DNA of 64,000 nucleotides from Lutjanus erythropterus (taxonomy: Eukaryota > Chordata > Actinopteri > Lutjaniformes > Lutjanidae): contig CM034603.1 of assembly GCA_020091685.1 (NCBI GenBank), forward strand, positions 11,142,683-11,206,682. Direction: 5' to 3'. A model generated the notes under the pieces. It saw only the letters and a list, made by a program, of their open reading frames with translations, was not told the origin of the DNA and did no database searches. The first letter of the stretch is position 1; every line of letters starts with the position of its first letter. Made by a program: the position numbers and the translations under genes. This document shows, piece by piece, positions 1 through 13,433 of the stretch.

Positions 1-2072
1 AGACGGCCTAGCTGTGTCCCAATTCAGGGCCTTCTCCACTTTGAGGTCCACATTTCATGATTGGATGCAATTTAATGGGTCAGTAAGACTGTCCCATCTC
101 AGAGGTCCTTCCAGACACAACCGGTTGATATTGGATTCCTCTGCCAAACTCCAGATTATGTTCAGCGTTCAATGACATTTTCAAAACTTCTTTCTGCCCT
201 AAAATATCTGCTCAAGGCAACGATGGTTGTTAAGGAAAGAACATGGTTATGGTTTTAAATAAAAGCTTTACTTGAAGATCAAGGCCTGTGACTGGATGCA
301 AACTCTGTTCTTTTTTTTCCAAGTACATTACATGTCCTTTCACTACTCCACTGTCCATACTTTTTATCTTGCTAAAGGAAGGACAGATTACTTCCTGCAG
401 TGGCTCTAAATGATGAAATTAAATTGTGAGGTGTGATCATCCAATATAAACTTAATTCCTAGGGTGCTGGTCTTTGTTTCAGTGAGTTTGAATTAGTGTT
501 ATTCTTCTGACAAATAATCTAATTAGTTTTAGTCAAATTTTAATCATTTAATTTTTGTTCGTTTTACTCATAGACCATATAATGAAGTTATAATCTGTAA
601 GATTTCCGCATGAAAACATCTAAAAACACTAGACATATTTTATATTTGTTGACTTACATTATAACAAATGTTTCCACCAATGTTCAAATGCAGCAAAATC
701 CAGAATTTTTTTTAAGGTAATAGTGTGTTTCCTGCTTGCCAGTGCTAGCTAGTTGTTACTTGCTATACCTTCATTGACTCATCAGACAGATTTTCATCAG
801 CTATGATATTTTAAAGGTTAAGATAACAACTCCCATGATCCCATGCCATGTCACAATGTCATCAAACCACATCTTTTGTTATATTTAAATGTGAGAGAGA
901 CCCCTCATGGCAGAATTTAAGTATTTAATATTGTCTATTTAAATAGTAGATGGATCTTCACCTCTTGTGAAGTGAATCCAATGTAAAGGTGCTTTAAATC
1001 TGCTTTCTTTTTAATGGCCAGCAGGGGGCGACTCCACTGGCTGCAAAAAGAAGTCTGATTTTATGTACTCTTATTGAAAAATGATCCTACTTTACACTTG
1101 ATTTGTGACCTCAGAAAACCGTTTTCTAATGAGGTTGTCTTCTCGATCACTAGTTTCAAGTCTTTCATACAGCATAATGTCCATTTTGTAAATTATGGTC
1201 ATTCTGGGTAAAATACAGGATAACACAGGGTATGCTGCAGGGCAGGTGTATTGTGTGATGGACAAGTCATTCTCAGTGAGTCTCATAAAACTCAGATCAA
1301 ACTGTCAAACTAGTGCAGGGCTGATCAAATATGAATCACCTTTTCACAGTGTTTTCAGTGACATATTTTCGTGAACTGTTAAGTTCTAATAGAAAGATCA
1401 TGACCAGGCAGGCCACCATTAAATCTAAATACTTTAGTTTCTGTCAATGAATTTTTGCCTAATTTCTGTCGTGTATTTTGGGTTTTTTTTACGTCCTCTA
1501 AGCATTTTGAGACTGTAGCTGTCATGGTTACAGGTGTCATTCACATGTCTCGCAATGTTATAGGAAGCACAGTTTATCTTTTATTCTTTTTTATTATCGT
1601 AGGTTATCTATTATTCACATTCATACAGACTCCATGTGACTCTGCTCTGTAGCAATGCAACAGACTGACTCTGCTCAGTAGCAGACTCAAATCCAGCTGT
1701 CATATCCAAACTCAGATTGTTTGAACAGAACACCTAGCATTAGCATCGCTGCTGTACCTGTGTTCTCCACTGCCGTTTGTTAACTGGGTTCAGCTTGAGA
1801 GGAGAGGCTAAAACATCACATAAAGCAGTGTTCATATTTGAACACCTAGAGGAACATTTAGATGATTGACTTTTGGCAACGATGTTAAAACTTACTCCTT
1901 GAGCACAAAAGATTGCTGAAGATAACATTAACATGGCATCCACAGCACTTTGCTGGCCTGCATGTTTTCATAGCATTTAATTTTCAGCGGACGGTAAATT
2001 AATTTAGTCCATAATCTGTTTCTTCCAAGAGCTGCTAATGTTAGATAAGATTACTGACAGAAACTATGTTTA

Positions 2073-2370
2073 TTAAAGGACCAGTCTGTAGGATTTAGAG
2101 ACATCTAGCAGTGAGTTGCAAATTGCTACCTACTCACCTCACACTCCATCTCAAAGCGTGTAGGAGAAACTACGGTGGCCTTGAAACTGGAGAGCCAGTG
2201 TCTGGTTTGCCTGACGACCCACACCCTCTGTAGGCATAAACAACTCAAGACGGCATGATTCTAATTTTCTGGTGATTATATGCTAATGAAAATATACTGA
2301 GAAATATTATATTCCATTTCTGCCACATGCTGCTGATAAATCCCTGCAAATCTTACACAGTGGACATTAG
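2073..2370. mobile_element. MITE with TIRs (teleost 'ggaccagtgtgtaggattt' type)
   Basis: The left end reads TTAAAGGACCAGTCTGTAGG and the right end, reverse-complemented, reads CTAATGTCCACTGTGTAAG, so the ends are imperfect terminal inverted repeats about 298 bp apart. The interior (the 'gtgtaggagaaactacggtggcc' block and the 'attatattccatttctgcca' block) matches a non-autonomous element I recall as common in teleosts; that part is recollection. No coding capacity. Confidence 0.65.
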
Positions 2371-4736
2371 GGTGGGCTGATGTCTAAAAAAAACTGGCGT
2401 CCACAGTGAAACATCACCCACAAAAAATGACATCAAGTTTATACGAAGCAGCTAGCTATACTGCGGAGGCTGAGCTATGAAAACAAAAGTGCAAATAACA
2501 ATGGCACAAGTGAACGTAACACACTGACAATATACCAATGAAGATTTTGCAGCATAGTTTTAATGGATGAAATTCACTTTTCTTTGCTTCCTTTGTGGTT
2601 TTCAGCATCCCAAAATCTATTGCACACTAGTCAGTTGTTTACTGCCATGTTCTGGCAGCGTCTGTCATCTCCACAAGGGAGAAACTGTCATTTGACAAGG
2701 TTATATTTACTAGAGTGTACATAAATATGATAGTGGTGATGCTCAGTCACTGGTAAGAAGGTGAGAGGTACAATGTAAAAGCCACTGTAGATTAAATTGT
2801 CTTGACATGCTCGGTAGACTACACAGGGCATTGCAGTCTATTAATAAAGAGTAACGTCTTCTCTCTATCAGTCCTGCAGTGTGTGCAGATGTTCACACAG
2901 TGGCGGCTCAGTTAGACAGATTAGGAAATATCAGTGGATAAGTATTCAAAGATGCCAACGCTGATGGCTGGCATCTTTGGCATAAGAAAGGCCATAAAGT
3001 CTTGGGTATCGTCTTCCTGCATCAGCTCTGAGTGCTGCCAAGGAACATAAATTACATGTCCAATAACAATTTACCCAAGAAGACTGGACAGTGTGGTACA
3101 ATAAAGCACAAACGTATATTTTTTTTGGTGGAAACTACAAAATCAGCAGCTCTATTTGGACATATGATCCAGCCAAACTTTGCATTCATTCAGTAACAAC
3201 CAGCTGCGTTGCACCGACTTCGGTACGAAAACCAAAGTACTGCAATTAGAGTGATACAACAGGAGATTGAGTTCTTTGGCCCTGTGCTTTACAGTTTGTC
3301 AGTAACTTTGATGCCTGCACTTTGATTCCCTCCAGAGATGCCAACATGAAAGTTTATAAGTGAAAAACTGGGGTTGATATTTTCAGATCATTCTGTCCCA
3401 GTTTGCTTTGGAAGCAAATGCAATGGGGATCACAAGAATCTCATATTTACAGTACAGTATGGTATTTTGATGACAGCAATCAAAACTTCATCTCCTAACA
3501 ATAGCTTATGGCTCGAATATCAATAATTAATGAGGTAATAATGAATAATTTAATCACTTTTGCCCATGTGGTAGATGTGGTTTGAATTACTGGGTCAATA
3601 AGACACACTTTGTTTCAGCTGTAATAATATGGACATTTTGAATTTGTGAGTCAATAAACTAACTTTTTCTCTCTTTCACTGTGTGAAACCTATGCCTTAT
3701 ACATACTACATAAAATGTGATTTAAAACAAGGTTAGATTATATGTAAGTTTTAAACATTATGAACAGTTTCATAATGCAGCTTTCTGAAGTATTCCCACT
3801 ATGAATGGCGTTTCATACTGTAGGTTTCAGTAGAAGGTCGATTAAAATGAATGAGGGACATCTGAATAAGACTTCAGATAAAGAAGGCTCAAGGCAAATT
3901 ACATCTATACTTAAGTATCACCCACCTTAAATGACCCTCTATTTCCCTATCTAGTTCTTCTAATATATATTATTATTCTGACAGCCATTAAAAACATTAG
4001 CTCTTTCAAATCTATTCTAATTAGTTTTAATAACTAGAGTAAAATAAATGGCTCCAGGACTGCCATCAAATGAGCACATCTCAATTATGAATTAATCTAA
4101 TGATACATCCTCCTGCTGGCTTTGAAAGGGGCCTTGCAACTCTGAAGGAGCTACATACTGTAGTATATTCACACTTTTAAAGGCTTCGTATTTTCAAAGG
4201 CTTCACAAAAAGGCAGCACATGCTTTCAGTGGAAATTAATCAAGTGCACCGCACACTCGTCTGGGTAAATACAGGGCAAAAAGGAAGTGTAATCACAGTG
4301 TTGGTGACACAAAGACACCCCATTTCATTCTGCAAATGGAACTGGGGTTGAAGAACAGCTCTTTAAGCGTTGGTCATGAACATAATGTCTAGTCACATTA
4401 ACATTTTGGATAGAACAATGTCACTCATATTCTTGGGGTTATACCACAGCAGAGACATTACTAACACAAATCTGAGCACCCTTATAGATTAAATGCAAAA
4501 CTTAAAGGAACAGTTGAGAAGTTAATTTGCTAAAATTTAGATTGACATCATTCTTAAGATGAATTAACCATCATCATTTTGACTGATATACCTCAAAGTG
4601 CACAATAAAAACAGACATGATTTGAAAGTGAGATACCTTATCAAAACAGCCCAACACCTGTTTGATTTATTACCCTGGAGTGAACAAAAAAAAACCCTAA
4701 AAAAATCAGAGATATCTATTTTTGCAAAAAGAACCC

Positions 4737-5030
4737 TTTAAGTTCAACATTTTAGGAAATATGCTGATTCACCTTCTTGCTGAGATTTAGCCGAGAAGAT
4801 TGACACTCTCCGCATGTTAAATATGGAGCTACAGCGAATGGTGGTTAGCTTAGCTTAGCATAAAGATTGGAAAAGAACTTGTTTGTCTCCGTCCAAAGGT
4901 AACAAAATCCATTTACCAGCAATTTCTAAAGCTACTCGGTTAATATGCCACCTGCACAAAATCAACAAAGTGTTAAACAGTTTTTGTGCTAAGCTAACAG
5001 ACAGAAGGTAATAGCTTCATATTTACATTA
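4737..5030. repeat. Dispersed teleost repeat (decayed MITE)
   Basis: Contains 'ttagcttagcttagcataaagattgg' and 'gtccaaaggtaacaaaatcc' blocks, which I recall from a very common teleost non-autonomous repeat. There is no second copy in this window, so the call rests on recollection. Confidence 0.5.
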
Positions 5031-5129
5031 CAGAGCCCCGTCAGTCTTCTAAACCACTGAAACTCGGTGAGTGCTGAACAACAGTATTTTCCAAAAGGTC
5101 TACCATTCCTTTAAAAAAACTGAGCTGAG

Positions 5130-5130
<1 letters not shown>

Positions 5131-5168
<38 letters not shown>

Positions 5169-5191
5169 TGTGTGTGTGTGTGTGTGTGTGT
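5131..5191. repeat. (GT)n microsatellite with GCGC interruption
   Basis: About 61 bp of GT dinucleotides, interrupted once by GCGCG near 5164. Overlapping open frames on both strands are artefacts of the repeat. Confidence 0.97.
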
Positions 5192-5694
5192 TTTCTGTTA
5201 ATCCTGTACAAGGTCATGTAGATGATGCTCAGATAGTACATCAGGAGTGTGTAATTAAGAGTGTGCCCTCCTGACCTGACTCCTTTGTTAAACGGTCAGG
5301 TTCAGAGACTTGTACATCTCAATAAAACATGCAGCTATAATCGCTGATACAAGTCTAAATTACATAAAAATATTAATTATTCATGTGTATGAGACACAGG
5401 CTTAACTAGGATTTAAATTTAACATAGACGGTAATAGAAAGAAACAAGTTAATAACAATTTTCAAGCTCAGGCTTAGGCTGGACTTGATTGATGCTTCAC
5501 AACTACTGCTGCTGATGAAATTAAAGTTTATCTGTCAGGTTGTTGTGTTGAAAAATTAGCCCTGTTTCTCCAAGGTTCTTTTTGCTTTGTACAGTACATA
5601 AATCTCTTAACAAAGCACTTAAAATAGCGACAAACTTAAGAGATTTTAAAATTTTGTTCTACAACATAGAACATGTCAGTAAATAACCCACTCT

Positions 5695-6055
5695 TTAAAG
5701 CAAAAGTTCACCCAAAAATGAAAATTAAGTCATTTTCTACTCACCTTTATGCCGATTGAAGATTCATTTTGTTAGTCTGCAAAACACTGCTGGGGTTTCA
5801 CAGGGAAACAGCATTGCAGAAAGTCCCAAACAATGGAAGAGAATGGTGACCAGTTTTTAAACGTAAAAAACAACTGGAATAGAAACAGAAAATGCCTCCG
5901 TATTGCTTGTCTGGCATAGTACAGGTCTCCTAAAGCCCCAACATGCTGTTTGCACTCCGTCACATGTTGGGGCTTTAGGAGGCTTGGATTACTCCAGACG
6001 AGCATGAGGTAGATAATGACTGAATTTTCATTTTTTGGGTGAACTGTCCCTTTAA
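5695..6055. mobile_element. TTAA-flanked MITE with internal hairpin
   Basis: Begins TTAAAGCAAAAGTTCACCC and ends GGGTGAACTGTCCCTTTAA. The terminal inverted repeats are bounded by TTAA on both sides, as expected for a piggyBac-type target-site duplication (inference). The interior carries a perfect 19-bp inverted repeat (5927-5945 / 5963-5981). It shares its ends with the element at 33041-33635 and an internal block with 18957-19080. Non-coding. Confidence 0.7.
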
Positions 6056-7663
6056 TTTTGAAGCTTTTATGAGGCGGTTGCTAATGAGTGGCTAAATTGG
6101 ACTACAGAGGCTGTCGGGAACATTGAAAGTCACATTCGTTGTGATGCTGAATTCATGTGTCCTAGGTGTTTGTTTATATATTATATATGAGTTTATATAT
6201 TTTTATATAACATAAGCTTTTTACCTCTGACATCATATTTATACTACAAAAATTATAAAAGTGGTATTTGTTTGTGAAAATTATCTTGCTGAACAAAAGC
6301 TTCAAGGATCATAAACTTTTGTCCGCCACACAGTTTATTGTCAGCACAGTGTTTTGTGGAGGGAACGAAATCGATGTCAACTTCTGGTTCGGCCTGTAAA
6401 AATACATCATCTCTGTAGCACTCTGTTATTTTTCATAATAGGACAAAGGGAGGCAAATAATAGAGGATATAATTCTACAGAAGTGCCACATTTCCTGAGC
6501 ACATTCTGTAATATTGATAAAATGGTCTGGGGACTTGATAGAGGTTTCCTGGACTTGCTCAGATAAAAACGGACAAAGACTCTGGTGGCTTTAGGGTTTG
6601 GTGAGAGTGACCTGAACTCAGTGACCTCTGTGTAAGAGCTGCAGTAACTATAGACTGATTGAGGCTCGACTGTGGTGCTGTTATTGTCTCGGAGGACACT
6701 GTAACTGACCCTTTGATCCATGTGAGGGCTAAACGTGACTTTATGTCAATTGACACCAGCTGATGCACAGAGGTGGTTTTAAAGCCACATGCACAGTGAC
6801 CACACCGGACTGATTTAAACAGACAACACTGGACTGCAGATGCTGATGAGCACATTGTCCCTTTTACAGCTCGGGTTCCACCTCCCTTCCACCAAATCCT
6901 ATCTTTCTCCCAGATTTCCAAATGGATTTTTGGGGTCAGCTGCACTGTTGACCATCATTTGGAGCAAGTGCTCCTCCGTGAGGTTATCAATTAAAGTATC
7001 AGCAGGGTTTAGTTAATGGCGTCTCACAGCTTGCATGTAAGTGCGGGCTGCGAATGTTCTCAACATGTTCGCAGATTGGTAGTGAGGGGTTGGCAGATGT
7101 CAGGGATCCCGAAGCAAGTACTTGAAAGGTGCTGCTCTGCACCTGCAGTTATTGGCAGGCACTGAATCTGTCTACGTAATGCTAAGTGCACCCTTCATTG
7201 GGCATAAATAGTGGTGTCTGTACCAACTATATAAAACAGATGATGGCAGTTTTGTATTTAGTTTCTATTTAGTATCTATGTTGATCTGTAAGTCCCATGA
7301 CTGATCAATGGACTGTATGTGAGGAGAGCAGGAACAACTTCTGACACTACCCTGAAGAAGGCAAGAAGAAAAGCTCTGGTGAATAAAGAATGGTCACAAT
7401 TTAATTTTGATGCACTCCTTGATGCAAGATGCAAATGTAAATTAAAGTATTCAAATGCGTGTGCCAAGCAGCCCAATCATGGCCAAGAACTGTGAATGAA
7501 ATGATGATGAATGACTACTGGATGCTAATTTTCTGTTTTTAGCCATACTAAAAGCGGGGTTGCATTGCAGTAAACATTTTGGACAGATATTCATAACTTT
7601 TGTGATTCTTTAATTTTCCTTCTAGCACAATCATCACCTTTAAATTTTCGTCTGTGCACTACT

Positions 7664-7765
7664 TGGGTTTATGACTAAATAGTACCTCTTCAGCCTCAGC
7701 TGTGGCAGACTTTGTGTTTAGTGCTGATAAGCAAATGTTAGCATGCTAAACTAAGGTGACGAACA
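7664..7765 (+). repeat. Dispersed repeat, copy A (partner at 41.64-41.74 kb, inverted)
   Basis: Shares 'gggtttatgactaaata' and 'aagcaaatgttagcatgctaa' blocks, in the same order, with the reverse complement of 41640-41740. The two copies within one window show that this is dispersed repetitive DNA. Confidence 0.65.
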
Positions 7766-7833
7766 TGTTAGCACTGACGCTGCCAGCTAGCTCGCCATCG
7801 CCATGTTTTTCTAGTGCAACATACAACAGATAT

Positions 7834-8215
7834 TTAAAGCTGGGGTAGGCAGATGAGCGTAAATGCAACCTGACGTGTATATTTTGACTTCCAGTCTACT
7901 TTTTCTACACAATGGTGCCAAGCTAAAAAGGCACTGAAAACATATTTTAACTACAGTTTGTGCTCCACAGCTGGAGATCAGCTCATTCTGCTCCAGTTTA
8001 ATCACACAGACTCCCGTCACTTCATAGCAGTTGTGTAGCAAAACTGAACTGTTTGTAGCCACAGTTTATAGGTTTAGTTCTTGTTGTGGACAGCCCTTAA
8101 TAATGGTATAATTGAAGTGGTTTGAGAGAAAACTAGACTTTCGCTCCTCCTCTGGACTCTGTTTTCATCAAGCCAGAGATGGGAGACTTTGGCCAGTCAC
8201 AGGTCAGTAATGTAG
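7834..8215. mobile_element. Decayed MITE ('ttaaagctggggtaggcag' type)
   Basis: Starts TTTAAAGCTGGGGTAGGCAG. Further in it carries 'gagagaaaactagacttt', then 'gggagactttggcca', in an order I recall from a common teleost non-autonomous element. The right terminus is not clear. Confidence 0.5.
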
Positions 8216-9999
8216 TTGACTGTTGAGTCTCATTCCCAAAACAAAAGTATTTCACACACTGCAAATTTGACTCAACAATCAATTCCCTTTTTTATTAAGA
8301 GGGACGTTGAAAATACTACTTCTGTAATTCCGCCTCTCTGTCTCTTTAAAGATTATTCCCATTCTACCTCTTACTAGATCGCTTGTTAGACTTTGAGATA
8401 ATGGTCATCCATCCATAAAAACCCGGGATAAAGGCTTGGGCTTTACATCCCCGAATCTACTCTGCCATCTTGCATTCTCTTCTTGGTAATTATTAACAAG
8501 ACAGCCCTCTTCATGAGACATTTACAGTAAGATTTCTTGACAGCAGGTCACAGAGCCACTGAGGAGGAAGAACAATCTGACACATATAGTATGCAGGTAT
8601 AAATAATCAGGTTTGTTCAAAAAAGAAACAATCTATAAAGAACCCACCACTGACTTGTGGTTTGTTTTCTTTGCTTCAAAGCCGAGTCGAAATGTTATAT
8701 ATAATGGACTTTGTTCTTTGAAAGAAGTTAACGTATTCAGTGTTTGTATCAGGTGGGAACACATGACCACAGGGCACTTGAGTGTATGCACATCATTCAA
8801 AACAAAGGCTTCCCACCTCATTTTGTTTAGCTTATTTTGTATGCACAAAGTAAGCACTTGCTATCAGATGTCAACATCTGTCTTATTGTTATACAAAAAC
8901 AGCATATTCCAGGCTGCTTCTGGAGAGGTGATGAGGGGTGGAGATGGGATGGAAGTGATAATGGCAGCTGAGACAACCAAGGTGAAAAAGATGGATGATA
9001 ATGGCACAGTGAAAGGGAAAGAATATGTGAAGAGGGCACGCGGAGAGCTGGGAGATGGAGAAAGACAATGAGAGAAAGCAAAGTGTGAAAAAGCTGGGAT
9101 TGGAGCAGCCACCGCAGAAAATGAAATGAGCCGTTGAACTGGGTGTGTGTGCGCGCCGATCCAGAAAAGTGAGCCACTGACGGCAGCAATCAGAGTGCGA
9201 GTGTGTGGAGATGCGTGAGCGCACGAAGAACACGCGCACACACAAGAGATGCACATCAGTCCAAAGACATGTCAAAAGAGGGAAACAGAGTTGGATGTGG
9301 ATTCTCAGAAGACAAAGGCAGAAGAATAAAATAAGTGAAAAATCAAGGACCCGGCAAGACAACAAGCAAAGACAGGGCACTTGTAGTACAATACAAAGAG
9401 AACAAGAGCTTCGTCCTGGAGCCGATGTGACGAGAACTAATTTGTGTTTCGAGCGTGCAGCAGCTCTGCAGCGCAGCAGCCGTGCCCCCCAGCATCTCAC
9501 TACCTCCCCACCGAGCTCGTTTCAAGCAGAAGTGCTGGCAATTTTTATTCTAAGGTTTGGCAGGGAGTGTTTTCACAGCTGTGTCTCCATCTCTCTAACT
9601 CTCTGATTCTGTCATGTTTGTGTGTATTCTAAGTGAGTGTGTGCGTGGTGAGTTTTTTGTCCTTCTAGTTTTTGTTGAACATCAGAGGTCCTAATGTGAA
9701 TACATAAACACAGTGTGCAGCAGCAGCCGAATTGGATGTGATGTTTTTGTAATATGTGACCAGAGGCACAGATCTGACATTATACTGGAGTTATGGTACT
9801 AGTCGGGGAGTTTTGGGAAGCCTGTCATTGTGGACATATGGACAATTATGTCTCATTAGGACTTGAAAATCTGAGATAATCACTTTTTTGAACTTAGCTA
9901 TGATAGAAATACTCTCATATGCATTGGAAAAGGAAGTGTGGGGTTTGGACTGAAGAGCAGCGGACGCTGAGACATTCAACAGTGCATATGGCATTACCT

Positions 10000-10115
10000 A
10001 GCCAGAGCAGCTGACCACACTGCAGAGGACACCTCAGGAGGAGTGGACAAGAGCAGGGATAAGAGCCATGCTAACCCAGCTTAGCCTTAAAGCAACTCCT
10101 GGCTAATGTCCAGGC
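10000..10115 (-). repeat. Dispersed repeat, copy on minus strand (partner 13328-13433)
   Basis: The reverse complement contains 'gacattagccaggag' and 'tggctcttatccctgctc' followed by a 'ctcctcctg' block. The plus strand at 13328-13433 has the same blocks in the same order. Confidence 0.65.
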
Positions 10116-10429
10116 AGGAAATTTAAATGGGACACGCAACAGGAGACTAGAGACAGTTGTAAAAGTTTATGTCTCTATATGTAAATAACTTTATAAGATT
10201 GTTTCATTTTATTTTGTTTTAAAATTTTATTCTGCCCTCTGCTGAATATAATTAACTATCTTTATATCTGTTTTTATGTGTGTTTTGTTATGTAATAATA
10301 TGTAATAAATGACCTTGATACCTTGGTACCTTGTGATGAGGAGACACGAGTAAGCAAAGCCAAACTGTTGGACACTGCAGACGGTCCTGATACACCTATA
10401 GCCAGCAGCTTCTTTCCAGCAAGTTTGTG

Positions 10430-10450
10430 ACACACACACACACACACACA
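10430..10450. repeat. Short (CA)n microsatellite
   Basis: About ten CA units. Confidence 0.9.
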
Positions 10451-13167
10451 GGTCTGTGCTGTCACTCTCCTCTTATCTCCCCTTTGAAAAGACACCCTGA
10501 ACAACCAGGAAGAGCAATTACACACTTAGTTGCAAGCTTATAGACACACCTAAAACTAATACAGCCCTGCAATAAAACGTACCTGTGTTTACTGAGAGGT
10601 GTTTCTCATATTTATTCTACCGTCACAGATGTAAATAGGGTGGACATTATACTAGAAATACTTCTCAGTATAATGAAGTACAAAAGAACATCACCACTGC
10701 CGACTCCAAAATGATCATTAAGTTGAATCAGCGAAAAACTGAACATCCAAGACTAAAGGATTTATTTATACTGCGTCAGCTAGGTGGACCAGCTGGTTAC
10801 TAAGTGTGTACTTGCTTTTATTGTAATCATTTGTTTGCATGCACGTGATGGTTTCCCAGCACACAAACAAACTCTCTTAATAATAATAATGATATGCGCC
10901 CACAATTATCTATTATCTATTATCTATTCTGATTTTAATTATCTATGTATGTGACAACCATGAGGGGACTAAAACTGTCTTTTTGTTGTGCAAACCTGTG
11001 TTGTATAATGAAAAATTATCTTGACAACTTGTTATTTTAAAGAAGGCAAATCTGTCAATAATGCTGCTTTCACCACTTGCGTTGTTGAAAGAACTCAAAC
11101 TTAGACGTAATACCTCATCGTCTTCCCACCAATGAGCTTTTCCAACAATGTTCAATAGATGGATGCGCGTCCTCTCTTACGGAATAGGTTGAGAAATTTT
11201 TAGCAGTACCTTTATGAACGCCAGCAAAGTGGTAGGAGGCCGAGGTGTAATTTCTTACCACCACCTAATTTGCATTGAAATTCCCCTCTGGTGCACTTCC
11301 TACCTATTTTTGGGAATATGATTGCAGGTCACGAAGTTACCAAATAGGCAAGGGCGGGAAAAAAAAATCTGCTCGTGGCCAATGAAATTACCTCATGACC
11401 AGTGCAAGGTCACTACATCTGATGTGGGCCAGGACAAAATTAGGACCCCGGCAGTCACAGTCTGTCACTCCCCCCCCCTCCTTTTCTTCCTTTCATCTCT
11501 CTGCCTCCTTCACTTCCTCTTGATATCTTCATCTCCCTCCCTCTCTCCAGCTCCACCTCTGTGCCACAACGCCTACAGCATGTTGGAGAAATATTGTAGC
11601 ACTTGAGAGTATCGCCAGATATCCACAGGGACATATGAGTCACATAATGAATTCAGACCAAGGGTAAAGATGTTGAGACAAGGGGAGGGAGCCGCTGGTT
11701 ATCTAACCAAAGACTGTTTGATGTGTGGGGGTGATGTGTGTGTTCGTGTGCATATTTTGTCCTCCTTTTTTTGTTTTCATCCAAATGATTTTAAGTGTCA
11801 TGGATATAGTTTATCTGTGTCACTCTGCTGAAGCAGCAAGCCACGAGTTGCTGCTCTCTACTATTTTTGCATCTTTGTTGCTTGGAGAAAAGATAGCGGA
11901 CAGAGGCTCTGTGGGTCAGGAAATCTAATACGTTTGCTGAACTGAGTTGGGTTGAATCATGAATCATCAGAGCAAAAGAATCATCACTTCAAACCACTTA
12001 TTTGTGCCCACTGCTCTCTGTCAACACAGCAATGAATCAGTGGGTAACTGAATCCTAATAATATGTGTAGAATTTGATTATTATTATCTTGGTTTCGTCT
12101 GAAATATCAAGTGATACAAATTATGTCACCAAATTGTGTGGAGCCCCTCTAATGAGGCAGACCTCTCCACTTGTCAGGGAGGCTCAGTGAATGGAAGCGA
12201 AAAATGATTACATGAGTTATTACATTAGTTATCAAAGGGAGATCACAAAGACGTACGTACGTGTGTTTGACTTGGTTGAAAAGATAGTTCAGAGAGGGAA
12301 TTTTACTGTTTTTCTCCACTTTTCCTGAGTCACAAACTAAAAAATTTAGGCAGATCTTTTTTTTTTTTTTATTTGTTTGGTGCAGTCTGAAGTTATGTCA
12401 AATAGGAATATTAGGCTCAACTGTTGGTTGTCTGTTGGATCAAATAACACAATCATGATACCACAGACATCCAGGAATTGAACAAAACTAAATAAGTAAT
12501 GTAAGATGAGAATATTTTTGTGAGGACATATTCAGCAGATTTTCTCTGTTCATTATTTTGAGTCTACATAATTTAATTAATTGTAACTACATTTGTATTA
12601 TGCTGTTTAAGTTTAATCTGGAACTATAGAACATGGCACACCTTACATGCAGGTAATGTGAGTTATGATTAAGATTGGCAGAGTGACATGTAAGATGTGA
12701 GGTGCCACTTTTGTTGTCAGTATTTAGTTACACAGATGAAGCTGTCCAAGTGTTCTTGCTTTGCCCACAGCCCTTTGATAGTTTAATGAAGTAACAAGTA
12801 AGTTTATAGACATTCACAAAAGAAGAATGTATGCAAATACTCGACTAAACAATTAAACCTTCCCTACCCTCGCTAGTCGGCACGTGAAATACTAGTCATT
12901 TAAAGTAATTATTAAGTATTTTATTAATGTACATTGTTGGTTTGCTGTTGGTTTGCCACTAGACAGGGCTAAAGGCTGGATGTTGGTATTCAGCCAGGTG
13001 GAAAACAGAAAGTGGGACAAATGACATCTTGTAAAATGATCATTTTGGTGTAGAAAATGAAAATAAGAACCACATTCAGCCCAGGCATGTGGATACTGAT
13101 GGTAGTGCTAGCACTGCTAACATTAGCCTGACGGTGTAGCAGCTAACGTTAGCTGTGGTAAACAATG

Positions 13168-13202
13168 TCATATATATATGTTATATGTTATATGTTATAT
13201 GC
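13168..13202. repeat. AT / ATGTTAT short tandem repeat
   Basis: ATATATAT followed by about four copies of a 7-bp GTTATAT unit. Confidence 0.85.
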
Positions 13203-13327
13203 TTGTGTGTTGGTCCTCCTGTCAGCTCAGAAGTGGTCTTCCTGTGGTGGAGCAGGTCTCTCTGTGTGGGCTCAACAGTCTCTGGTTTCCTGTTTCTTGG
13301 CCCGTTTCATCAGGTTCATTGTCCCGA

Positions 13328-13433
13328 CCAGACATTAGCCAGGAGCAGCCTTAAACCCTAGCTGTGGCTCTTATCCCTGCTCACTCCCTCTCCTCCTGGA
13401 GTGTCCGCAGCGGTAAAGCCAGCTGATCTGACT
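13328..13433 (+). repeat. Dispersed repeat (inverted partner at 10000-10115)
   Basis: Shares several 15-20-bp blocks in the same order with the reverse complement of 10000-10115. The repeat probably extends to both sides: the 'gtttcctgtttcttggcccg' block upstream is also of a type I recall from teleosts. Confidence 0.65.

Noticed and set aside
8613..9606. Several overlapping frames of 120-203 codons on both strands
   Set aside because: Mutually overlapping, compositionally biased (Ser/Leu/Cys or Arg/Lys/Glu) and without domains or splice logic; typical of a purine/pyrimidine-biased stretch.
12251..12263. ACGTACGTACGTG run
   Set aside because: Too short to call a repeat or site.
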